A DNA stretch of 20,228 nt, taken from assembly GCA_001579985.1 (NCBI GenBank), contig LRSR01004287.1, positions 1-20,228 on the forward strand. The letters run 5' to 3'. Each line of letters begins with the position of its first letter. Position 1 is the first letter of the stretch. Below the pieces are notes generated by a model. It searched no databases, was not told where the DNA came from, and was given only the letters and a program-made list of their open reading frames with translations. Positions 1 through 11,300 of this stretch are shown one piece after another. A program made the position numbers and the translations under genes. This DNA is from Hypsibius dujardini. Taxonomy: Eukaryota > Tardigrada > Eutardigrada > Parachela > Hypsibiidae.

Positions 1-72
1 CCTGATAAGATGCAGACTGATTTTTTAAAATCCTAAATGTCTCCTCATCACAAAAAGTTCAGTTTCTAAATA

Positions 73-291
73 TTAGGCATTTCTCGAATGAAGACTAAAT
101 TTAAAACTAAAACGCCCACTTTTATCTTCCCTCCAAGGGCTGTAGCCACACCATTTATTCGGCCATTGTCCAACTTCGGGGTTTTTACAGTAAAAGATTG
201 GGGCACAATTAGGCTTTCTAAAATAATCAACTCTGTTTTGATACCTCAAAGTAATCTTGGTCAGCACTGGTAAAAGCAACAAGGGCAAAAC
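73..291 (-). CDS. Candidate last exon of an unknown minus-strand gene
   Basis: The minus strand has a strong acceptor-like tract (TTCCTCTTCCCCAG) ending at 292, followed by 72 open codons in phase 0 to a TAA at 73. The peptide contains NCAPIFYCKNPEVGQWPNKW followed by Cys, a compact Cys/Trp pattern, with a hydrophobic start. I do not recognise the family. No upstream exon could be joined with confidence, so this may be a chance frame in intergenic DNA. Confidence 0.15.
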   Translation of the reverse strand, partial: VLPLLLLPVLTKITLRYQNRVDYFRKPNCAPIFYCKNPEVGQWPNKWCGYSPWREDKSGRFSFKFSLHSRNA

Positions 292-586
292 CTGGGGAAG
301 AGGAAGGGAAGGGAACTTGTAGCATAAGCCCTAAACGAGCCTCTGACATAAAGCGACCAGTACTAATGAAATGGACCGTTTCACCCAGTGTTTCTAACAA
401 CACCTTGAAGAAATGTTCAGCATCGAGTCGAGGTCTGCACACTCGAATCGGTCTTTTTCCAAAACCGGTTTCATCGCCACCTGAGCGCTCACTCTACACG
501 ACGAAGTGCACAACAATTGATGGTGAACCACGCCCGCGCCGCTGTTAAACACAGGCAAGGGTACCTCGTCGTACGGTTGGTAAAGT

Positions 587-820
587 ATGATGACTGCAAC
601 TATGACACCGATGACGGCGCTGCTGTTTGGAATACTTTCCGTCATGGTGTTTGCGTTTAGTTACCCATCCAACGTGAAGGGTATACATGACTTGGATCTT
701 GGGGAACCCTTGGGATGTGCATTTGTGCCTGGGGTATATCGAAACATTCCCAGCCGACAACCTTCCCATAACTCGGTCACCGGGCTCATTATCATCAGGT
801 ATACTATACTCTTACCGTAG
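587..820 (+). CDS. Candidate small secreted-protein ORF or first exon
   Basis: An ORF of 77 codons begins with two Met codons and a hydrophobic stretch (ALLFGILSVMVFAFSYPS) that looks like a signal peptide. It has a somewhat GC-richer body than its flanks and includes a donor-like AG/GTATAC near 799. No homolog is recognised and no in-phase downstream exon was found, so it may be chance. It does not join in phase to the TRPM exons. Confidence 0.18.
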   Translation: MMTATMTPMTALLFGILSVMVFAFSYPSNVKGIHDLDLGEPLGCAFVPGVYRNIPSRQPSHNSVTGLIIIRYTILLP

Positions 821-960
821 CTCCATTTACGATGTTTGTACTGGAGTGTAAACAAACGGTACACACATATGAGAGATGTTACTGTAGTGCCCGGTGCCTC
901 GCAGTACCAATACCTGTTTCTAAGCTGACAAATTTTCATCGATCCATTTTCGTTGGCTTG

Positions 961-987
961 CTCTCTCTCTCTCTCTCCCTCTCTTTC
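961..987. repeat. CT dinucleotide microsatellite
   Basis: A CT-rich tract (CTCTCTCTCTCTCTCT followed by CCCTCTCTTTC) lies upstream of the acceptor-like AG at 1021-1022 and may act as its pyrimidine tract. Confidence 0.7.
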
Positions 988-1009
988 AAATTAAACACAT
1001 TTTCTAATC

Positions 1010-1149
1010 GTTCGCCCCTCAGAGTTTGGGCAAATTTTTGCGTTTGAAAGAGTTTCATATTTGAAACTGTTTTACTCTACTGATAGATTGCATTTGCATG
1101 CTGACTTGCGTCTTCGTCACAAACCCAAACGAACAAGCTGCTCGTAAAC
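1010..1149 (+). promoter_or_regulatory. Probable 5' leader of the TRPM gene with an acceptor-like site
   Basis: A CT-rich run (about 961-987) is followed by an acceptor-like CCCCTCAG ending at 1022, 127 nt before the start codon. The leader after it has stops in the coding frame, including TGA at 1102, so it is untranslated if transcribed. The AG could be the 3' splice site of a 5' UTR intron or of spliced-leader trans-splicing. No TATA box is convincing. Confidence 0.3.
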
Positions 1150-4100
1150 ATGGAATCGGAAGTGACACCGAACGCCGCTGGTGGTTCCAGTTCAAGAGAT
1201 CGATCAAGTACCTGGACGGTAAGATTGCTTGAAAACTCCTGTTTTGATTGCAGGCATAAAGACGAAAATACAAATACGAAGGCATGAGGACGAAGATGAA
1301 CTGCTTTTTTGTTATTTTTCGTTTGTTTTGCAGTCAAAACCATTCGTTGTTGTTCCCAATGATGACGCGGTGAATTTGCCGGAAATTGCGGCGGCTGCAG
1401 TGAAACAGTTCGCGTTGAGTTCCCCCGACATCATATTGACGTTCGTCAGCGGCACACGGGCCTTCGGGACGTGGAAAAATGAAGACCACCGAGCGGCACT
1501 CCAAAAAGGTATCATTAAGGTAAGGTTACCTTAACTTTAATATGTTAAGATTTTTCTTATTGCTGAGAATTCTCCATTAGGGGTATGTTCAGCTTCACGT
1601 ATGAGGGAAGGGCTCTGGAATGGGCCACTTGACTTTCCCGTATCCTGGAATGGGCCACACTGGAACCAGAACTTCCAGACAGGTTTTGACTATCACCAAA
1701 GTCTTAAATGACAGAGAATAGTCGAGAAAAACGGTGGAACGCCTATTAGATATGAAGAAAAGTTGTGGGAACATGTTTAAGAAACTAAATAATTGGACGG
1801 TTGGAAAAAGCTCACTATAGAGGTCGCTAATGATATAGTAACTCATCCGTTTTCGATTAATTTGTGATAGAGCGCCCCCTGCCACCCGGTGGCTTATTGC
1901 GGGGTACGGAAAACCAAGTGGCCATTCCAGAGCCCTTCCCTCATACAAGATACGTAAGGATGCACTATCGCCACTAACTAATAGGGCCTGCTTTGCTACA
2001 GATTATTAACGCCTGTGAAACGTGGATCCTCGACGCCGGCCTGGACTACGGCCTCTCCAGGATGATCGGCAATGCGGTGCGCGACGAGCAGCGCTACCGC
2101 AAGTCCCGGAAAGAGTACGAGATGTTCGCCAAGGGCCATCAGCAGCAACCTCATTCGCGGCACTCGGTCGTCCTCATGGGCATCACGGCGACGGCGTTGT
2201 TGGAGGGAAAAAGCGACCAGGTCAGCAAGCAGAACAATAATATGCGATTATTAGTGCTGGCAAAACTAAACTCAAACAAAAACTAATCTCAAGCAAACCT
2301 AAGCTAAAACAAAACAAAACAAACGCCAAACTAAAACTAAATTAAAGCTAAACTAATCTAAAGCTTAATTAAAACTTTTAATGATTAATTTCATGACTTT
2401 AGTTTTCTAGTTGACGAACAAACTCAACCTAAAGTTTTATTCACTAAAATTTGAGCTGGAAAATGCTGAAAAAAAAAACTAAAATTAGTCAACTAGTTTT
2501 GACCAGAACTAATGTTTTAGTTAGTAAATTAAACTGAACTGAAATATCCTTTGTTACTAATTTTTAGTCGACTGAAAATTCTAATTGTTAATTGACTAAA
2601 AAAGTTAATCAATTGTGTAATACAAGTTTTTAGTTCATTCCTAGCTATTACTCATCTTCTGTTTAAGGAGTCCGAACTCCGGTGTAATGCTCCAATTTTT
2701 AAGAATAATGCTCGCAATTTACATAGCCCTTTTTAAACCGATAAAACCTAGCTCCGCCCTCAATCTACGAAACAGTTTGACCCATTCATACCGCGCGATT
2801 TTAAACCTAGTTATCAAGTTGAAAGTGCAAATAAAAAAAGAACGCATTTATTTTGGGATATCTGCAGAATTCGCTATACGGGTATTGCTACTTGACATTG
2901 CTATCATGCTAGTGTTAGGGGTAATTGGGATTAGGTGGCACTCTTGGTAACGTTGCGACATGTCAGCAATATCTTTTGTGGTAATGTACGTGAGTTCATT
3001 AATGTTGAACATTTGTGGGTTATAATTGGCAGCCTTTGCAGCAGGATCCTTTGGGGACTGATCCATCGCACACCCACTTTATATTCGTCAACGGTCCCGT
3101 GGAAGCAGTCGCAACTCGGCAAGCAAACTTGGCGGTGGAATTGGTCCATCAGACTATGCACGTTTTACAGAAGATTCCCAACAGTCCGTCAAACGGTAAG
3201 AGATTTTGACCTACTTGTGCAAAATAGTGTCAGGAGAAAGTGTATTATACCGAAGGACCGTCACTATTGTAGTGACGATTGAGGGATTTCTCATACAGCT
3301 GTCAAAAGTTTTTTCCCGTTAGAAATCATTTCTCAGACAAGATATCTCTTTTATCCTTAGTCCACTTACTAATCCTGTTGTAATGAGGAGACGACTGCAA
3401 ATCTTAGCCTCCTCCCCTCTCACTTTCTTTGTTTTAATGTAATTCGATCCCTCTTTCTACATTTGTGGAACGATGTTCTTTGCAGCTACAGAAGAAGAAG
3501 CAGACCTCTCTGCCTCTTGCGCTGTGCTGCAGCTATCTATATCCTCGGTCTCTTTCCGTCCAGTTGTGTGCCCTGTCCCTCTGCAAGTGCATTACTCAGT
3601 GTCCAGTAGTCTTGTTTAAATATATTTAAATTTATATTTAAAATGCCGAAAATTGGCCTTTTTATTTTAAATAAAATATATTTATATTTTATTTAAAAGA
3701 TATATCTGGAATTTATTTTATTTATATTTTATTTAAAACACCATTTTTCCTTTTATTTTATTTAAATTTAAAGTTTTTTATGCATAGCAAACCGTCATTT
3801 AAATAAGCATTTTATCTAAATATAATGTAGATCTTGTGGCCAAAAACGACGAAAAGCAACTACCTTGTTCCAAATTAATAGGGCGGTTGGCGTAAATAAT
3901 GGCCTAACAGGCATATTTAATTGCAACTTGAATAGTCGAAGATGAATAGTTCTAATTTTCTGCTTCTGCTGAATAAAAAAGTCATGAGCCAAGACGCAGA
4001 GTGTAGACTATTTGTCTCATAAAATATTTAAATTCGGCGTTTTATTTAAATAAAATTTTGACTTTTATTTAAATATTATTTGCATTTAAAAGAAGCTATT

Positions 4101-5313
4101 TTGTTTTAATATATTTAAAGTATATTTTATTTAATCTCAGCGATGAATTAAAATTCATCTTATATTTTATTTAAATGAAAAACTCTTATTTAAACAAGCC
4201 TAGGGTCCAGCTTCTGCTAACTCAACCCAATGTTGAGTGCCTTAACCATAGTAAACTTTGAGACTGGCTAGCTGGCAGCTTTAAGCTTACAGCGAGACTG
4301 TAAAAATTTTCAATTCCAATAGCATCTAAGGGCCTCTTCGTAAGCTTAGTTTTCTGTATAATAACGCTAGAGTTGAATTTTGCTGAACATACTGAGAATG
4401 ATGCTCTCATCTTGCTCTTCACCATAGAGTAGAACGATCGTTGTTTAGCTCACATTACTAATCAGTAGGCGCTTGTTTAGAGTCATTACAAGTCGGAAGC
4501 AGGACCCTTCCTTGTAGGGCAAGGAGACTGAGCAGAGGAGAAAATGTAATGTATTTTTTCTAAAGTGAACCCAAATTTCGGCCCATAATTCCTGATTATT
4601 TTGAAACTTGTGGGAGTGTGGGGGTTCGACTTCCAAATCCCCCCTTGCGATTTCAAATTTGTTTCAAAACTTTATTTTTCAACCAAATTTGAGGTTTTTT
4701 GGGGTCCACGTCTAATATCAGCTCCCTATTAATGAATCCAAATGAGAGATTCAAGAATGGTCTAAATTTGATAGAAAAGCTGATGTTTTTTATAAATCCA
4801 ATGGGTCCCTTCTAAATCAGGCTCCCCCACACCCCCACTCCCCACAAGTTTCAAAATGATCAGGAAAAAGAGGCCGAATTTTGGGTTCAGTCTTGAAAAA
4901 ATGCATTTTGCCCATTTGCCCACCCCCTGGCCCTACCATGAGGGGTCCTGGTTCCGCTTTGTAAAACCATAAACGTGCCCTACTAATCAGTTCTCTTTTT
5001 GATTGGTAATTGATTGCATGCATGATTTTAATCAAACATGTCCACAGGTTTGTAATTTGTATGTATATATTTCTTCTCTTATCTTAGTGCCTGACCTTGC
5101 AATACCGTCATCAGCAGCAGCCGGCGAGAATGTCTCGGAAAAACTGGCCCAGCACGAGCAAATACCCCTGGTGGCGATGTTGGTACAAGGCGACGAAACT
5201 GCTCTGGATATGGTAGAGATCTATCTGAAACACGGGGTCCCAGTGCTGGTGGTGAAGGGGACCGGCCTGATGGCCGACGTACTGGCCTTTGCCTTTGAGG
5301 AATGCAAAGAATT
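1150..5313 (+). CDS. TRPM exons 1-5: N-terminal SLOG/MHR region
   Basis: These exons encode residues 1-285. After a 23-residue Ser-rich lead, the protein goes straight into the SLOG fold: FVVVPND, then IILTFVSGTRAF where TRPMs have a VTGGA-type loop, then ETWILDAGLDYGLSRMIG where they have AWIITGG..TGV..HVG. SHTHFIFV in exon 4 fits the usual FxLVDDG strand region. IPLVAMLVQGDETALDMVE and VPVLVVKGTGLMADVLAFA in exon 5 fit the last Rossmann strands. In TRPM2 and TRPM4 this region forms the lower cytosolic ring. The conserved GxAPWG segment is reduced to VLMGITATALL at the end of exon 3. The Cys-rich segment that usually starts TRPMs is not encoded. Confidence 0.82.
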
Positions 5314-8300
5314 GTAAGATTTGCTATAGAAATTTGATGATTTCGTTGGACCAATCTGCTGCTTGTGGTAAAAAAAGACCTCTTTAAGAGTTGAGCAATC
5401 GAAGCTGCGCATCCGTTGTTGCAGGGGTCCTGGACCGCATCTGGAGAAGTTGAGGCTTGACATGACAAAGCATATAGGTCGAATTTTTCCCGCTTCCGTG
5501 GCCGACGGTTCTCTGGAGAACCTGTGTGAGAAACTACTCAAATGCATCGGTCTGGCCAAACAGCCGGATAAGGAACTGATGAGCGTCATCGCGTCCAGCG
5601 AATACTTGTCCGATCTGGACAGCATCGTTCTCCCTGTCATATTTGCCGCCCGATCGCCTTCACTCAGTAAGCCTAAACTTTGCTTGGAAATTAGTAGTAT
5701 ATAAATCGAAAAGTCCTACAATAAAGAGGTTCTACATGGAATAATTAAATATATGCGTGTGAGATTTTCAACTAAATTACAGACTTTCGATTTTCTATAT
5801 AGTTACATAGAATAAATGCTCACAGTAAATACGAAATAAAATATATTAAATATGGCTATTTTAAATAATGTATTGGACATAAACTCCAGTTGCAAAGTAT
5901 CGAACTATATTTTTGTGGTATGAAATGTAGTAATAATATGATTTGTTTGAATTTAAAATTGCAATTATTCGCGACAATTTGCAGTGCATTAAAATAATGC
6001 CAAATCAAGCAATTTTGAAATTTGGAATTTTTGTGCTGCAGATGCGTTGCCGCAACAAATCTCAAAGGACTTTCTCTTGACCATGAAACTCAACAGACCA
6101 AATCTGGCAAGGGCCAACGTCCTTCGCCGCGACTATGATGGCGTTGTCTTGGTTCGTTTTGCAGCATGTTACTGTTACTTTCCAAAATTACTGTTGTGAG
6201 AAGCATGTTTTGTACATGATGTGTTTTGCCGTAGGCCAACAACGAGCTCTTTGAAAAAGCTTTACTTTGGTTGGGACGAGAATCGTTCGTGGAAGAGTTT
6301 ATGGAGGGCGACATCGCGGTGCATAAGTTCCTCAATCATAGCAGTCTTTTGCGACTGTTCCGGATGGCAGACAATCGAGATTTCTTTGTGGCCTTACTGG
6401 AGGACATTTTTCCCGGTCGATTTTCACAAAGTATGAAGGTTCTTAGACCGCAAGCGAAAATACAGATCCAGTTTGCTGGTTTGGAGAACTGAGCAATTTG
6501 ATCTGCTGTCATGTTTGCTCCACAGACGAGAGTTTTGAAGAGTCACTAGTTACGGTGGACCTTAATCTCATCATTCAGCAATTAACTACGCTCCCGAAAT
6601 TTCTCAGCATGCATGAACTTTCGTCCAACTATTTTGGTTTATACGCCCATGATGCTTTTGTCGCTGAACGAAAGGTATATCTGTGTCTGTGTTTGTGTCT
6701 GTGTCTTTGTCTGTCTGTGGTCCTTTATATCTATGTGCCTGTATTTTTGTGTATACATTTCTATTGGTTTGCAGGCAATGAACGCTCTGATGGTCTGGGC
6801 CGTCCTCATGAACCGATTCAGCTTAGCTGAAACACTGCTAAAATTTTGCGAAGATCCCATTCCGATGGCGCTGTTTGTCAGTGCGATGTTCCGAGGCCTT
6901 TCCGGCCATTGTGATGCCTCCCTAACTACGAAACTTCACGAACAAAGTCGAAATTTTAGCATGAAGGCTATCGACATTTTGGACATGAGCTACCGGGAGT
7001 CCAGTGAACGAACTTTCGATTTGCTAAACCAGAAATTCGCCGATTTCAACAACAAAACGCCCATAAAAATGGCGTACGAATCCGAAAACAAGTACGAAAA
7101 ATTATATTTGGCACTACTTATTTTAACATCTACTTATGTTGGAAGACGGATAATGCTGATTGTTTCCCATAGGTTTTTTCTGGCCCACGAATCCTGCCAA
7201 ATATGGTTAACTCGATTATGGGAAGGCGGTATCAAGGTGTACGGGCCGACCGACTCGCTGATTCCGTCAGAGGCCAAGCTTATCATATCTGCTCTACTTC
7301 TGTTTCCAATTAATTTCTGGATTCAGTTCGACTCCAAAGAGTTCTTGAAGCATCAGGAGGCTGACAACGCAGCCGATATTAACGAGAACGGTTCCTTACA
7401 TAATGATGTACCCCTGGAACAAGACGACCCTGTGGGTCGTCTTCTGCGTAATATCAGCAGGCATGGTGGTAAGCCTTAAATTTTTCTGTCTGTCTGTTTG
7501 TCTGTATGTCTGTCTGACTATCTGTTTCTCTATCTATCTGCCTGCCTGCGTGTCTGCGTGTCTGTCTGTCTGTCTGTTCACCTGTCTGTCTGCTCATTCT
7601 ACATCATAATATCTTCATATATTTGTTCAGACCCCATGGATCTCAGCTCGCCCAAAAATAACGAAACATCCGAGGCAACGCTACAGAAGTTGGAGGATCT
7701 GTCACTGCTTGAATCAAGACTGGTGTCTGGCAAACCAACAGAACCGCTCAGCTTAAACGTCCCACGGAAGAGAGCCCCACCCGTGATTCGGTACCACCGG
7801 CGTAGGAAAGCCTTGCCGTTTTGGCGTAAAGTCTATTACCTCTGGAGCGCGCCTCGGACAAAATTCTGGATGTTCCAGCTGTTTTACTGGGTCTACCTGG
7901 CCATCTTTTCTATCGCCGTCATCCTGCCGAGCTGCAACAAGACCCATCTGGATGCGGTCATTTTCATTTGGACTGCATTCGGTGTCATCGAACTCGGATT
8001 ACGGTACGAGCCTTGAATCTCATTGTTTAGTTCGTCCATTTTCAAGAGTCCACCCACCCAAGCGTAATGAGACGGTTAACGTGAAAGATACTCGAGGAAC
8101 CGTATGGGAGAATTTTGTTTTACGTAGAACGGCCTATCAAGCGCGACATGACTTTCCGGTCAGCATCAGGAGACGCGTGATTGAAATTGTCGTCACGATC
8201 GTTTTCGTCCTGGCGGCAGTCATATTGAGAAGATATTCGGGCTTGGTGCGACCACTTTACACGCGAGCACTGTTCGCCACAGGTCAGTAATCCCGGTTGT

Positions 8301-11300
8301 ACATTCTCGCACATTTGTTCTCGCACATTCCAGAAACGCAGGATTGTAGGCAATTTAATTGGCAATCTGCAAAATGCAATTAAAATGTTTTAGACTAATG
8401 ATTGCGTGATTGGTTAAAGTATTACTACAGATCACTCTTTCACATGCAATCAAGCAAATTGTCTATCAATTTACTTAGGAGATACTGTAAATACCTCACC
8501 GTATTTGAAAGTACAACCTCCTGTGCTAATCTTTTTTTAAATATATTAAAAATGTAGAATTGTAGAAAATTTATTTTTCAATCTGAAAAATAATTTTAAA
8601 ATTTTTCGGCCAAGAATCGATTGGCTGGTGGGGCTTTTCCTGAATGTCACGTTTTATACATCAATCAAGTCGGCCACCAAACAACATGTTTCGCAGTACC
8701 AAAATTTAATTTTCTGTGACAAAAAATCGCGAAAATAATAGAAATTCAGTAAGAAATTACCAGCAGATTTTCTCGTCAGGCGTCTTATTGTCTTGACAAA
8801 TACTCTATTTTCGCGTTAGACAGGGACAGTCGTACTGGAGTGGAACGTGTGCACGGCTGTGTGCACCGTACACACAGCACAAAGCCGCGTGGCCGATTCA
8901 CACGTTCCAAACGTTCCACAGCTCGTACGCTGTCCCTGTCTAACGCGAAATACAGAAGCATTCATCCTATTTCGTCTTGTGATCAAAAAAGGTAGTCTTC
9001 TTACCCTCGACGGGGTACCTGGGTCACAGGAGTTTGTACTCGCAAGACGTCTAGGACTCACAAGACGTCTTGCTAGTATAAACAGACGCGCACAAAAAAC
9101 AAGATCTACAAGATGGAGATCGCAAGACGAAGTACGGTATAAATAGTTTCCGTTTGTAAACTAAAAAACGTGACACCAGGCTACTGACACCTTTGTATTT
9201 TATTAAGTCCATTTAGCAAATTTTAGCGCAAAATATCGTTTTTTGTTGGTCATTACTAATTAACAAGGTTTCCTTGGAATTTCAGGTCTTCTCTACATGT
9301 ACTACCGCATGATCTCAGTCTTTTTCCCCATGAATCCCGATCTCGGACCCACGCTCTATCGCATCAAACGGATGATCCTCGTCGACTTTGTCTCTTTTGT
9401 CCGGCTCGCCTTCCCCTTCATTGTGAGTTCATCAGTTTATGAACAGGTGTCGCTATAAATAGACGGTTTTCCGCTAAAATATTTTCAGGCAGTTGTAGTA
9501 AACTTCCCTTCTTAGGAAGGAAAAGATATAAAATGAACCAGAACTGATTTAAAACTAAACTCAAGATTTAACAAATAATGTTTTAGTCGTAGTTGTAGCT
9601 TGTCAAATGAAAACTAAACTTTTTAAAAAACTTGTTATTCACGAGTGAGTGAATTGACTCAATGGGAGAAATAATACTAAAATCAATCAGCTATTTTATT
9701 CACCAAACTAAAAAAGAGGTTATACTAAAAATCTTTGCGTACTAAGTTTTAGTTGCCTAAATTTTGTTTTGACCATCAACAGCAAAGTCAAATGAGCTGT
9801 TCGCTGAAGTAATTAGGAAAGTATTGCAAAGTATACTTGCATAGATAGCAGTCTGTTACACACGCTCCAACGATCACACACCTGTGGAAGTACTATGGTA
9901 TTACTTACTACTTACTGGTATTGATTGCCATATTTGGAAATAGCCTTTTGAAGATGATCTTTTGGCTTGCAGCTGGCGAACCTTTTCGTCCTACAAGCAG
10001 TGATGTATCCGGACGTGCCGTTTGGTGTCGAAACATGGCGGCAGGGCTTTCACCGAGCCTTCTTTACCTTATTCACAGCCTTCATCCAGGAAATTGATTA
10101 GTAAGAGTTGTTGCCTAAATCATGTGCCCACAACACCGACTTCCGAAAAATAACGTCAACCGCGGTTTTTTCCGGATTTTTCCACTCGCAGTACACCACG
10201 ATGTGAGGCCACGCGAATCTTTAACCATTCCGACACGTGCTGGACAGGCGATTACGCTGACCACACCTGTCCCACCCTTGGGGTAATCTCCTACGTCTTG
10301 AACATCCAGTATTGGATCATTATGAGGCTGATCTTGATGGTTCTTTTAAGTGCACTCTTCGCGTAAGTATAAATCCTCACTACTATGGGTGTATATCGAA
10401 CACGGCCACCGATCACTTCCCAAAGAGTAAATCTTTACGATAGGAGCAGCTTTCGTTTTTCGTGAAAAATTCAATTTTTATTTGACGATTTAAGGGCAGT
10501 TTATTTTCGCTCTTGTCGCGTTGGCTAGTTGACTTCACTACGTGAAATAAGATCGGATGTATAAGTCCAGCTGTGATTGGAATTTTCAAAAACAGATTTG
10601 TTCAACATTCAATTTCCGTAATCGTTAAAATAAAATACACTGTCAATCACAAATATTTTGTAGAGATGTGGCATAGTGCATAATCATTCTGGGGGTTCAC
10701 ACAATGTACATGTGCGATGACTATAGCTCGTAGAATAATAAACTAGCAAAATACTGGGAAACTTCCGATTTTTTCGGCATGGCTAAAAAATATTTCGCGA
10801 CTTGGTTCATAGCTGAATCGTAAAAGAGCTTTAGTACTCAGTCATCAATGAATTGTTCATGCTGCGACAAAAATAGGATGGACGTCTGCAATTTCCTGAT
10901 TTTGCACGCCTTTTTTTTAGGGTACCACTATTGTCCCACCCTTTTCGTTTTTTTATTTGAATAAAGTTGAATAATGGAACGGATGGCAGTTCTTGATTTA
11001 TTACAGATAAAATCGAACATAACGAGACTAAATAAGGATTGTTTTATCGGTTACAAGATTAGCATATGAAGCATACCAGTTCTTGAGATCTTTCGCTACC
11101 GATATCTTTGGTTGGTTAAGCTGCTCCGCTTCTTGGGAGCCTGTCTGTTCCGAATCGGAAATAACTTCATTGTCATCTGAGTGGCTCCTGTCATCTGCGA
11201 CGGAGCTGCTACTCTCACTCATTTTGTCTCAATACTACAGTCAGAGTACTAATAAACTATTGGAAATTGTTTGGCTCTTGGATTTCAATCATTCCATCAA

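Noticed and set aside
5079-5640. Long minus-strand ORFs of 129 and 139 codons opposite TRPM exons 5-6
   Set aside because: They are antisense shadows of the channel exons, with low-complexity content and no domain.
7498-7620. Cys-rich peptide frame in the CTGT tract of intron 11
   Set aside because: It is translation of a tetranucleotide repeat within an intron bounded by good splice sites.
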